A DNA stretch of 35,052 nucleotides from CAYLNH01 sp964384625 (lineage in GTDB: Bacteria; Verrucomicrobiota; Lentisphaeria; JABSQK01): NCBI GenBank assembly GCA_964384625.1, contig CAYLNH010000042.1, positions 1 to 35,052 on the forward strand. Reading direction: 5' to 3'. The notes under the pieces are model-generated. The model saw only the letters and a list, made by a program, of their open reading frames with translations, had not been told where the DNA came from and searched no databases. The position numbers were made by a program, and so were the translations under genes. This document shows positions 7,930 through 15,606 of this stretch, piece by piece (position 1 is the stretch's first letter; each line of letters opens with the position of its first letter).

Positions 7930-10900
7930 CTAAAATCGTCCGCTTACATGGTGTTCCAGGTAAACCAACAGGCAGCGTGCGAGCCAGTCTGCCGCCGGAT
8001 ACGGATCCGGTTCGCCAAACCGTCCGTCAATGTCGACACCGTCGTCGAGCCAGGCGTGCAGTGACTCAATAGCACTCAACAGCTTGGGCTTGAGCCGCGG
8101 GTTCAGGGCGCGAATGCCGCCCCACGGGATCGGGCCGTCAGGATCGCCCCAAAGCGCTTCCACACGCTTGTTGCCGATACCTTTCAGCAAAATCTTGAGA
8201 TTGTGATCAAACGTCCAGCAGTCGGGATCCAACATGCTGATCTGGTGGGCGAACAGTTCCTCAAGACGTTGTGGATTCGGGGCGAGCTCCAGTTGTTTGT
8301 CCGCGTCGCGAAGGTCGCCGGTTTCCAGCTTATCGACAATCATGGACACGGCTGTGACCTTGTCGTCGTCACAGTCGCCGAGCAGGCCGTAGACGAAATC
8401 AACCGCGGCCTCGCCGGTACGGCGGTCGCGTTTGGCGTCCAGGTGCGTGGTGTTCTGCAGCCAGAGCTTCAGTGTTTCGGCGGTGCGTTTGACGCGGAGT
8501 TTGTGGTTGGACGTCTGCGAAGTCGGCCAGGGATTGACGAGTCTGCCGGCGGCCAGGGAGGACAACAGGCTGTCGACCTGGTCGCCGTAGGCTGTTTCCG
8601 CCGGCTCGAGCCGGCTCATACGTTGGCGCAGGTCGCGCACACTGTCCGGGAGTCCGCCGAGCTTTAATTCCTGTTTGAGCAGATCGTAGAAGACCGGTTC
8701 GCGGTCGGCGGCTTTGATACAGCTCTCGTGGTTGCCGAACAGATTGGACCACTGCTCCAGTCGTTTCAGATCCTCTGCCTTGACGGCTGGGTCGCGCAGA
8801 TCGGCCAGGACCTCCTCAAGGCGCTCGATGGCGATTTGCTCGAGATCGAGAAATGCGGTCAGGAGGTCCTGCTCCCGGCGCCGGACCGTCGGCGACCAAT
8901 CGTCATAGCTCTTCGGCGTCCATGACCCAAGGAAGGCGTCTTCGTCGTGGAAGGGTTGCTGCAGCAGGGCTGCGGCATCATCAAAGGCATTGGCGGCTTG
9001 TCGCAGCTTAACGGCGGTCTCTTCTCCCGGCAGTTCGGCATTTCGGCGCAGGAACCCAGGTCCATGGCCGTGAGCATCTGCCAGGGCGCGGAAGGCAAAC
9101 CAGTTGACAAAGAACAGTTGGCGTTGGTCCGTATCGCTGTATTCATCCAGGCGCCGCAGGTCTTCGAGCCAGGCGCGGATGGCTTGCTCGCCGTGGAAGT
9201 AGTGACCGGCGGAACTGATTTCTGTGGGGGCATACCAGTTCTGCAGAATCAGTCGCAACGTAGTGATCATGGCCGCTTTCGGCGGCATGGCATCCTGATG
9301 GTCTTCGATAAGATACAGTAGCCAGCCGAGATTGTCGGCCGGTAAGGTGTAGGGTTCTTCCGGGTGTTCCGGGTCGCGGAACAGCAAAGCTTCGCCGCCG
9401 CCGACATAGCCAATCATCACCGCCATGTTCGACTGGTCGGTAAACGCCGGGACCGGATGACCCGAGTCGATCGACTCGACCAGCAGCGGGATGAACTCGC
9501 TCATGTCCGGCCAGCCGCGGCGCATCACCGGCCGGAGCTGCCAACCGGTCGCGTGCTGCAGGGGCTTGTGGCTTGATGCCCGCTCGCCGACTGCACCCGA
9601 CGGCGACCAGCGTTCGTCGCCGCTGCCGCGGAACCAGGGAACCTGAAATGCCAGGCCGCTGTAGGCCATGATATCGCCGTACGAAACCGGGTGTTCCGTG
9701 GCCGCCAGCGCGGCCTCCAACGCGGCGGCAAAGCCGCACTCGGCGCCGCTGCCGGCGGCGATCGGCGGGACGTCAGCAATCCACACGCGGTTCTCCTCCC
9801 GGCGAATGCCGGCGAGCAGATCCAGCGCCTGGCTGATGTAGTCAACCGCCATGGTCTCTTTGTCTTCGAGCCGGCGGACTACGGCGGCGCCGCGGCCGCG
9901 GCTGCCGGGGTCCGCCAGCCAGCCTTCACGCGCCGGATCGTCCAACTGAAACGGCTCCAGAAAGATGGCGAATTCCTCTGCCGCCATTTGCGCTTCCTGC
10001 GCGTACAGGTCCGCCGCCGATTCCAATTGGTGGGCGGCTTCGGGCAATACGGCGGCGGCGTGTCGACAGAAACCTGCCGCTGCCGTCCGGCCGGTTGCCA
10101 GCCAGTCGGCGAAGGCGTGCAGCAGACGGAAGTTGAACCAGTCGTAAGCGTCGGCCGGCCGTGGTGTAGACAGAACGTTCGGGTAGTCCAACTGTTCCAG
10201 AGCCAGGGCCCATTGCTCGAAAGCCTGCCGGCCGAACCAATAGCGGACGCCGCCCCACCAGGAGATGTCGAGCGGATCGGCGTAGTGCATTTGAACAATA
10301 CGATCCAGCGCGTCGGTAACTTGTTGCCGCGCTTCCGGAGTGGCGGATTTGTGTCCCAGCAGGAACGCTGGATTGGCCAGCCAGCCGCCGGCAAAGCCGG
10401 GACGGACCGTACCGCGAACCTGACCGTTCCAGTAGCCCGCGCCGCTGCTCTGACTGCCCATCAGATTGATGCCGCTGACCGCGCTCCAATACTGCGGTTC
10501 GGCAAATCCCTGGTGGCACAACAGCGTTTCTTCGCGATCATAGCCGACGACCAGACTGGCGGCGGTGCCGCCGGCGCCGGTGACGCCTTGCGCCAGTACC
10601 GGCCGGCCGCGGTCGATCTCTTTGAAGATGTCCTCCAGGCGCCCGGCCGTGAGACACTGGCGCTCGGCCGGGTCCAGCAGATCCACCAATTCCGAGCTGT
10701 AACCGTTATTGACCCAACGTCCTTTGTAGCCGCAGGCCCGGGCCATATTCATTGCCGGGTCGGTAGCCACGCAGGTCAGCCCGTTCCCTTGCCAGTTCGA
10801 GGCGAAACAGATCTGAAAGGCCTCGCCCGACAGCGCCAGCAGGCGTTCGGCATCGACGGCTTCACCCAGGTACCGCAGGGCGCTGTGCAGGGCGCGGACA

Positions 10901-10986
10901 TAGCGGTCCCAGCCGCTCCCGATGCCGTCATCCGGAACGTCGTCCAGCCACACCTTCGTGCCGTCTTTCTTCAGCTTGTCACTCAT
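7930..10986 (-). CDS. Large internally duplicated protein of unknown function (~1018 aa)
   Basis: The frame is open further upstream, but the ATG at 10986 (MSDKLKK) is the likely start, because the extension contains atypical Cys/Arg-rich residues. Two copies of a ~350-aa module are visible. Module 1 has VWLDDVP (~12), SGEAFQ (53-58), RGRPVLAQG...LVVGYD (~127-149), ADPLDISWWGG (~236) and AFEQWALALEQL (~255). Module 2 has VWIADVP (~401), SGLAFQ (443-448), SGHPVPAF...VMIGYV (~508-527), APTEISSAG (~586) and AIRAWLEDLRRL (~603). The module recalls BtrH-N/C39 papain-like folds: a helix, an SG.AF motif, then a GHPV...GYD strand pair. C417 in module 2 has no counterpart in module 1. The last ~200 residues form a different unknown domain. 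No signal peptide is seen. It is first in a unit with the SGNH and AlgI-like genes. Confidence 0.75.
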   Translation of the reverse strand: MSDKLKKDGTKVWLDDVPDDGIGSGWDRYVRALHSALRYLGEAVDAERLLALSGEAFQICFASNWQGNGLTCVATDPAMNMARACGYKGRWVNNGYSSELVDLLDPAERQCLTAGRLEDIFKEIDRGRPVLAQGVTGAGGTAASLVVGYDREETLLCHQGFAEPQYWSAVSGINLMGSQSSGAGYWNGQVRGTVRPGFAGGWLANPAFLLGHKSATPEARQQVTDALDRIVQMHYADPLDISWWGGVRYWFGRQAFEQWALALEQLDYPNVLSTPRPADAYDWFNFRLLHAFADWLATGRTAAAGFCRHAAAVLPEAAHQLESAADLYAQEAQMAAEEFAIFLEPFQLDDPAREGWLADPGSRGRGAAVVRRLEDKETMAVDYISQALDLLAGIRREENRVWIADVPPIAAGSGAECGFAAALEAALAATEHPVSYGDIMAYSGLAFQVPWFRGSGDERWSPSGAVGERASSHKPLQHATGWQLRPVMRRGWPDMSEFIPLLVESIDSGHPVPAFTDQSNMAVMIGYVGGGEALLFRDPEHPEEPYTLPADNLGWLLYLIEDHQDAMPPKAAMITTLRLILQNWYAPTEISSAGHYFHGEQAIRAWLEDLRRLDEYSDTDQRQLFFVNWFAFRALADAHGHGPGFLRRNAELPGEETAVKLRQAANAFDDAAALLQQPFHDEDAFLGSWTPKSYDDWSPTVRRREQDLLTAFLDLEQIAIERLEEVLADLRDPAVKAEDLKRLEQWSNLFGNHESCIKAADREPVFYDLLKQELKLGGLPDSVRDLRQRMSRLEPAETAYGDQVDSLLSSLAAGRLVNPWPTSQTSNHKLRVKRTAETLKLWLQNTTHLDAKRDRRTGEAAVDFVYGLLGDCDDDKVTAVSMIVDKLETGDLRDADKQLELAPNPQRLEELFAHQISMLDPDCWTFDHNLKILLKGIGNKRVEALWGDPDGPIPWGGIRALNPRLKPKLLSAIESLHAWLDDGVDIDGRFGEPDPYPAADWLARCLLVYLEHHVSGRF

Positions 10987-11147
10987 GCTCTGCTCTGCCA
11001 GACCCGAGCTTGGGGTGAACGCGGAATCTACCATCACAAGTATTCGAAAACAATGCCGCCAAGCATGCCGGCCGGACGGCGGCATATACGGCCTCCCGGA
11101 TCGGGTCGAGCACTTGTCGAGCCAATCCCTGTCTGACAGCGCTTCCC

Positions 11148-11175
11148 TTGACTCCCCCGCGCGGCACTCTACTGT
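11148..11175 (+). promoter_or_regulatory. Predicted promoter of the sugar-isomerase-like gene
   Basis: TTGACT (11148-11153), 16-nt spacer, TACTGT (11170-11175), about 40 nt before the ATG at 11214. It lies in the 227-bp divergent region shared with the 1018-aa gene. Found by eye. Confidence 0.45.
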
Positions 11176-11213
11176 GACATCCACCCCATCAAACCCGACG
11201 CAGGAGAGGACCA

Positions 11214-12068
11214 ATGACCTTCCGCTATTGTGGATTCGCTGACGAAGCCAGCCGCGACATCAAGGAACAGATTGCCGTTACCAGGGAAGCCGGATGGAAC
11301 GGCATCGAAGTGCGCATGGCCGGCGAGAAGAACGTCTGCAGCATGACCCCGGATGAATGGAAAGAGCTCTGGGCGCTGTTTGTTGAAGCCGAAGTTCAGA
11401 TTCCGTCCTTCGGCAGCGCGCTGTGCAACTGGTCCCGCCCGATCACCACTGATTTTCAGGTGGACCTGGACGAACTGAACAACGCCATCCCTTACATGCA
11501 CGAGGCCGGCGCCAGGATCATCCGCGTCATGTCCTACCCCAACGCCAAAGAAGAGCCGTGGGACAAGGCCGACTGGAAAGCGGAAGCCGTTCGCCGTCTC
11601 AAGGAACTGGCGAAGATCGCTCAAGGCGAGGGCGTCATCCTCGGTCACGAGAACTGCAGCGGCTACGGCGGCATTGGCCCGAAGGAGATCCTTGAGTTGC
11701 TGGAAGAAGTCAACAGTCCGGCGTTCAAGGTGATCTTCGATACGGGCAACAGCACGACGCACGACAACGATCACGAAGCCACCTGGCGCTATTACCAAGC
11801 GGTCAAGCCTGAGATCGTCCATGTTCATATCAAATCTTTCAAGCGCAATGAAGAGGGCAAACTCGGGACGTGCTATCCCGATGAAGACCCGATGCAGGCC
11901 AAGGTGTTGGGTGATCTCAAGGCATCCGGCTATGACGGCTGGGTTTCGATCGAGCCCCACCTGAAGGCGGTCATCCACGCCGGCGAAGGCATCAGCGACG
12001 CCGACGCGGCGAAGGCCTGCTACCTCGAATACACCAAGCGTCTGGAAGCGGTCGTCGCCGGCCTGTAG
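11214..12068 (+). CDS. Sugar phosphate isomerase/epimerase family protein (xylose-isomerase-like TIM barrel)
   Basis: This is a 284-aa single-domain protein of the AP-endonuclease-2/xylose isomerase-like TIM-barrel superfamily. Candidate metal-binding residues sit at the ends of barrel strands: E146 (GHENCSG), D176 (IFDTGNS), H205 (VHVHIKS) and E247 (VSIEPHL). Such enzymes isomerise or epimerise keto-sugars or inositols; the substrate cannot be told here. The start ATG at 11214 has CAGGAGAGG about 4-6 nt upstream, and a promoter-like sequence lies further upstream. It is monocistronic and is followed by a repeat-rich intergenic region. Confidence 0.9.
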   Translation: MTFRYCGFADEASRDIKEQIAVTREAGWNGIEVRMAGEKNVCSMTPDEWKELWALFVEAEVQIPSFGSALCNWSRPITTDFQVDLDELNNAIPYMHEAGARIIRVMSYPNAKEEPWDKADWKAEAVRRLKELAKIAQGEGVILGHENCSGYGGIGPKEILELLEEVNSPAFKVIFDTGNSTTHDNDHEATWRYYQAVKPEIVHVHIKSFKRNEEGKLGTCYPDEDPMQAKVLGDLKASGYDGWVSIEPHLKAVIHAGEGISDADAAKACYLEYTKRLEAVVAGL

Positions 12069-12182
12069 GAGCGGCTTCCCTAGAGAACCCAAGCTTGCCG
12101 AAGGGCATGCCGCGCAGCGGCTCCGATCCGACTGTCACGATCCCACCCGCATGCATTGTCGGGTTCATCGTTGCGTTGGCCT

Positions 12183-12217
12183 GAAGCCTGGGTGCGCCCG
12201 CCTTCGCACAAGGCTTC
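12183..12217. repeat. Long imperfect hairpin
   Basis: GAAGCC ... GGTGCG pairs with CGCAC ... GGCTTC across a short loop, giving a two-part stem about 115 nt after the isomerase stop codon. It resembles neither the 98-bp units nor the other REP families in the window. It could act as a 3' end structure, but no T-run follows. Confidence 0.45.
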
Positions 12218-12320
12218 GTCGCGCCAAGCTCGTATTGCACACGGCTCCAACCGGTTGCGCCTTGTCCAACCAATTGACATTGCGGGGATCACTCAGTACC
12301 CGGCACACCGTCAGGCCCCG

Positions 12321-12592
12321 GTGCCGCCGAGTTGTACTCGGCCCAATTGGCGCGAAGCGTTGTAAGCCGCAGGCGCTTTTCGAAAAGCAGCGCGGGCCTC
12401 CGTCCCGCGTTCCTCCCCAGTGCCGCCGAGTGGTGCTCGGTGCAATTGGCGTGCAGCGTGCAAGCCGCAGGCGCTTTTCGAAAAGTAGCGCGGGCCTCCG
12501 TCCCGCGTTCCTCCCCGGTGCCGCCGAGTGGTACTCGGTGCAATTGGCGTGCAGCGTTGTAAGCCGCAGGCGCTATTCGAAAAGTAGCGCGG
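12321..12592. repeat. 98-bp direct repeat, 2.7 copies
   Basis: Copies start at 12321, 12420 and 12518 (periods 99 and 98). Each holds the palindromes CCGAGTGGTACTCGG and CTTTTCGAAAAG and a GCGGG...CCCGC hairpin. The third copy stops at AGCGCGG, right at the stop codon (12594-12596) of the minus-strand ankyrin gene. The 12069-12593 interval holds no credible gene; short ORFs on both strands follow the repeat period. Confidence 0.88.
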
Positions 12593-12593
12593 C

Positions 12594-13445
12594 TTACTCG
12601 AGTGCTTCCGGTGGGAGTTCCTCCAAGACTTCCGGTTCGATCTCGGGCAGCGGCGCCCGCCTGAAATCCCACAGGCGCGGCTTGGGCAGGCCGTAGGTGA
12701 AGATCATACAGAGGATCCGTCGAAGCGGGGCTGCGATCTCCTGAACCGGCGGTGCGTATTTGACTTCGATAAGCATGGAGTTGTCGAACGACGTCACTGA
12801 TGCCAGCAGTTCGTCGAAGCGCTCCAGGGAGACGGGCTTTACTGCCATCCAGTAGACCTGGCCATCGCGTATCAAGGCCTCCGCAAAATGGCCCCGGGTC
12901 GTGGTTTCCCTGCGTTCGTCCTCCCGGTCCCCCAGACTGCGTACGTGTTCACTTGCCAGCATCAGCAGGAGCGGGTCGCCGTCCACAGCACCCTCGGGCG
13001 GCAAGCCCCCGTCAAACCAGATTCCGCGACCGATCAGCTCACGAGCGAATGCGTCATGTCCGCCGCACACAGCCGCGTGCAGCGGCGTCCACCCCTTGAA
13101 GGCGGCCTGCGAGTTGGCCCCGTGTGCGACGAGAAGATCGAACAGGGGGAGATTGCCCCGATACCCGGCCATCAGAATGGGCGGCAGGCTGCAGTCCCAC
13201 TTGTATCCGCTTGTCCCGCTGACCGGTGCCGACTTGAATGAATGCGGTTTCGTGGCCAGCTCCGGATGGTATCTGAGGATCCACCGGATCGCATCCGTAT
13301 CGCCAATGGCAACCAGAGTCGCCAACTCAAGTTGCCGAGTGCAGAGCCAGCCGGCGCCATGTCTGACGGCTGCCGCCAGGGCGATGCCCACAAGGATGAG
13401 CCCGGCTCGCAGCAGAATCGTGAAGGCTCTATTCCGTGTTCCCAT
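12594..13445 (-). CDS. Membrane-anchored ankyrin-repeat protein
   Basis: The protein has 283 aa from the ATG at 13445, chosen because GAGGA lies about 6 nt upstream; an ORF 10 residues longer exists without a ribosome-binding site. Residues ~9-28 are hydrophobic after positively charged residues (signal anchor or signal peptide). Residues ~41-145 contain degenerate ankyrin repeats; the clearest is GWTPLHAAVCGGHDAFARELI (~118). The remaining ~130 residues match nothing I recognise and end in an acidic/proline-rich tail. Ankyrin repeats mediate protein binding, and the partner is unknown. The stop codon abuts the 98-bp repeat array. Confidence 0.82.
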   Translation of the reverse strand: MGTRNRAFTILLRAGLILVGIALAAAVRHGAGWLCTRQLELATLVAIGDTDAIRWILRYHPELATKPHSFKSAPVSGTSGYKWDCSLPPILMAGYRGNLPLFDLLVAHGANSQAAFKGWTPLHAAVCGGHDAFARELIGRGIWFDGGLPPEGAVDGDPLLLMLASEHVRSLGDREDERRETTTRGHFAEALIRDGQVYWMAVKPVSLERFDELLASVTSFDNSMLIEVKYAPPVQEIAAPLRRILCMIFTYGLPKPRLWDFRRAPLPEIEPEVLEELPPEALE

Positions 13446-13502
13446 GGTGTCCTCTGCATAGTTTACGGAAAACACCTCGATCAGCTTAATGACCGTGCGA
13501 TC

Positions 13503-14255
13503 TCATTTGCGCTTCGGCGTGTAGTGTACGCCCTGCTGGCCGAGGGCGTAAGGGACGCCGTCCCGGCGGACGTAGGTCTTCTTCGGCCGGCGATAGGGCT
13601 GGGGCCCGCGGAACATGTCGAGGACGGTCTCGGGGGCATCGTCGCTGCGGGGCAGCAGGTGCAGGCACAAGCCGGTGAGGCCGGTGATCAGGCCGGCGAC
13701 GAACCCGCCGATGTGCGCCCAGTAGGCGATACCCTGGCCGCCCAGCAGGATGCCGACCACATTCAGCCCGGCCCAGATGATCAGGACCAGGATGCACGGC
13801 ACCCGAAACGTGCGGACATGCAGGCGGAAGATGAAACAGACGGAGACTTCAGCCAGTGGGATCATGACGATGCAGAGTCCGAGGACGCCGGCGATGGCGC
13901 CGCTGGCGCCGACAGCCGGTTGGCCGCTGATGACCAGGTGGCTGGCGGATGCCGCCAGGCCGGTCAGGAAATACAGCCCCAGGTAGCGCAGATTGCCGAT
14001 GCGTTCGCAGACGGCATTGCCGAAGACAAACAGGAACAGCATGTTGCCGACAAAGTGCACGTGGTTGGCGTGGAGGAACATGCTGCCGAAGAGCCCCGCA
14101 GGATTCCAGTCGGTGAGGATCATGGCCTGCACCATGGTGTCGGAGAGCCATCCGGTGCTGACCGCGGTGTGGACGAGGGCGCAGGCGACGACAAGCGTCA
14201 GGTTGGCCCAGGGAAGCCGTTCCTGCGTGGACTCGACACGATACGGAATGAACAT
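13503..14255 (-). CDS. Rhomboid family intramembrane serine protease
   Basis: This is a 250-aa polytopic membrane protein with about six hydrophobic segments. The rhomboid catalytic dyad is visible: S118 in GASGAIAG and H181 in AHIGGFVAG. The upstream HANHVHFVGNM segment provides the conserved His and Asn (N71). Rhomboids cleave transmembrane substrates within the membrane; the substrate is unknown. The start is ATG at 14255, with GAGGT about 7 nt upstream. The C-terminal ~45 residues are a basic, Tyr/Pro-rich cytoplasmic tail. It lies 57 nt upstream of the ankyrin gene on the same strand, so the two may be co-transcribed. Confidence 0.93.
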   Translation of the reverse strand: MFIPYRVESTQERLPWANLTLVVACALVHTAVSTGWLSDTMVQAMILTDWNPAGLFGSMFLHANHVHFVGNMLFLFVFGNAVCERIGNLRYLGLYFLTGLAASASHLVISGQPAVGASGAIAGVLGLCIVMIPLAEVSVCFIFRLHVRTFRVPCILVLIIWAGLNVVGILLGGQGIAYWAHIGGFVAGLITGLTGLCLHLLPRSDDAPETVLDMFRGPQPYRRPKKTYVRRDGVPYALGQQGVHYTPKRK

Positions 14256-14275
14256 TGCATACCTCGCTGCTTTCT

Positions 14276-14304
14276 ATTGTCGGGGACGCTTGGCCGCAGG
14301 CCAA
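14276..14304 (-). promoter_or_regulatory. Possible promoter of the rhomboid gene
   Basis: On the minus strand: TTGGCC (14299-14304), 17-nt spacer, GACAAT (14276-14281), about 20 nt before the start codon. The match is weak and was found by eye. Confidence 0.3.
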
Positions 14305-14443
14305 TCTTTCGTCTGTCGGGCGGAATCCGGGTTGCCTTGACTTCAGCCCCGCGGGGTCGGCGAATACACTATTGTTGTGCATCGCAAACGCAGTAGCCGC
14401 ATGTTCAGACCGGGGCATTGACCGCCGGGAAAGAAAAAGAAGA

Positions 14444-15526
14444 ATGAATGTCAGACCATCAGCCCTGCAGCATTTGCAGCCGCGTGATGCGAACATCCTG
14501 CGGGCTGTCTACTTCGAACGGCCGGCCTTCGTGCCGGTGGAATTGTGCATCAACCAGACGAGTTGGCATCACTATCCGGCGGACATACTTGAAGACTACA
14601 TCGCCGAGCACCCGCAGGTGTTTCGGGGGAACAACTGTATCTTTCCGAAAGACGAGGCCGATCACCCGCCGTGGCAGCGGGCCGGCACGCGGTTCGTCGA
14701 CAGTTGGGGTTGTACATGGGAGTCCCGGACCAACGGCATGACCGGCTATGTCGTCAAGAACGCGCTCAAGGACTGGGCCGAGCTGGCGACATTCCGCTTC
14801 CCGGATCCCGTCGTCCGGAACGGCTGGCGGCCGGTTAACTGGCGGTCCGAAGCCGCACGCCTGGCCGAGGCCCGCAATAACCACCGGCTGCCGCGGGCGA
14901 GTCTGCGGCGCGGCCATACGTTTACCACGCTGATGGCCATGCGCGGCTACGTGAACCTCAGCTTCGATATGGCCGATAACGACCCGAACCTGCATCGGCT
15001 GATCGGCGAGGTCGCGGCATTCAACCGGCGCCTGGTGGAGCAGTATGTCGAACTGGGGGCACAGTGGATCGACGTGCCGGACGACCTCGGCACGCAGACC
15101 GGACCGTTTCTCTCGCCGAAATATTTCCGGCAGTTTTTCAAAGAGGCCTACGAACACATTATCGGGCCGGCTGTCGATGCCGCCTGCACCGTCCGCCTGC
15201 GCAGCTACGGTGATGTCCGCCAATTGGTGCCGGACCTGCTCGACCTGGAGATCCGCGTGCTCGGGGTGCAGGACGAGGTCAACGGCCTGGAATGGCTGGC
15301 TCGACATGTCAAAGACCGTCTCTGCCTTGATGTCGAGCTGGATCGCCGCGTCCTGATCTACGGCAATCCGGACGACGTGAACCGGCACATTTACGGGGTG
15401 TTCAAGCACCTGGGCAGTCGTCTGGGAGGTCTTATGATCCATCACGAGCTGATGCCCGGCATTCCGCTGAAGAACGTGAAAGCCATGCTCGACGCGCTGG
15501 AAAACTACATGGGCATGTACGCCTGA
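14444..15526 (+). CDS. Uroporphyrinogen decarboxylase-like (URO-D superfamily) protein
   Basis: The protein has about 360 aa from the ATG at 14444 (MNVRPSA), chosen because a purine-rich stretch (AAAGAAAAAGAAGA) precedes it. The upstream in-frame extension lies in the divergent intergenic region and looks non-coding. The family pattern is visible: WIDVPDDLGTQTGPFLSP (~204-221), then SYGDVRQLVPDLLDL, and a C-terminal GIPLKNVKAMLDAL. Members include heme-pathway URO-D and corrinoid/methyl-transferring enzymes. PVC bacteria carry many paralogs of unknown substrate. No heme or corrinoid genes are nearby, so it is probably not HemE. It diverges from the rhomboid gene and is followed 80 nt later by the YgiQ-type gene. 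Confidence 0.8.
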   Translation: MNVRPSALQHLQPRDANILRAVYFERPAFVPVELCINQTSWHHYPADILEDYIAEHPQVFRGNNCIFPKDEADHPPWQRAGTRFVDSWGCTWESRTNGMTGYVVKNALKDWAELATFRFPDPVVRNGWRPVNWRSEAARLAEARNNHRLPRASLRRGHTFTTLMAMRGYVNLSFDMADNDPNLHRLIGEVAAFNRRLVEQYVELGAQWIDVPDDLGTQTGPFLSPKYFRQFFKEAYEHIIGPAVDAACTVRLRSYGDVRQLVPDLLDLEIRVLGVQDEVNGLEWLARHVKDRLCLDVELDRRVLIYGNPDDVNRHIYGVFKHLGSRLGGLMIHHELMPGIPLKNVKAMLDALENYMGMYA

Positions 15527-15606
15527 AGGCGGGGACTCGGAGGAACGGCGAAATGCCCGGACGTATGCTATAGTCTTCAGGTATCTTTCCACTGAGTGAG
15601 GCCCGC

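Noticed and set aside
10987..11214. N-terminal extension of the 1018-aa protein up to 11214
   Set aside because: The extension is Cys/Arg-rich, lacks a ribosome-binding site and would fill the whole divergent promoter region. The ATG at 10986 starts a well-behaved sequence.
12151..12696. 181-codon plus-strand ORF through the 98-bp repeats
   Set aside because: Its sequence is the repeat translated three times, running into the antisense of the ankyrin gene.
15569..15574. TATAGT box upstream of the YgiQ-type gene as a promoter
   Set aside because: No -35-like box lies at 15-19 nt spacing, so support is too weak to list.
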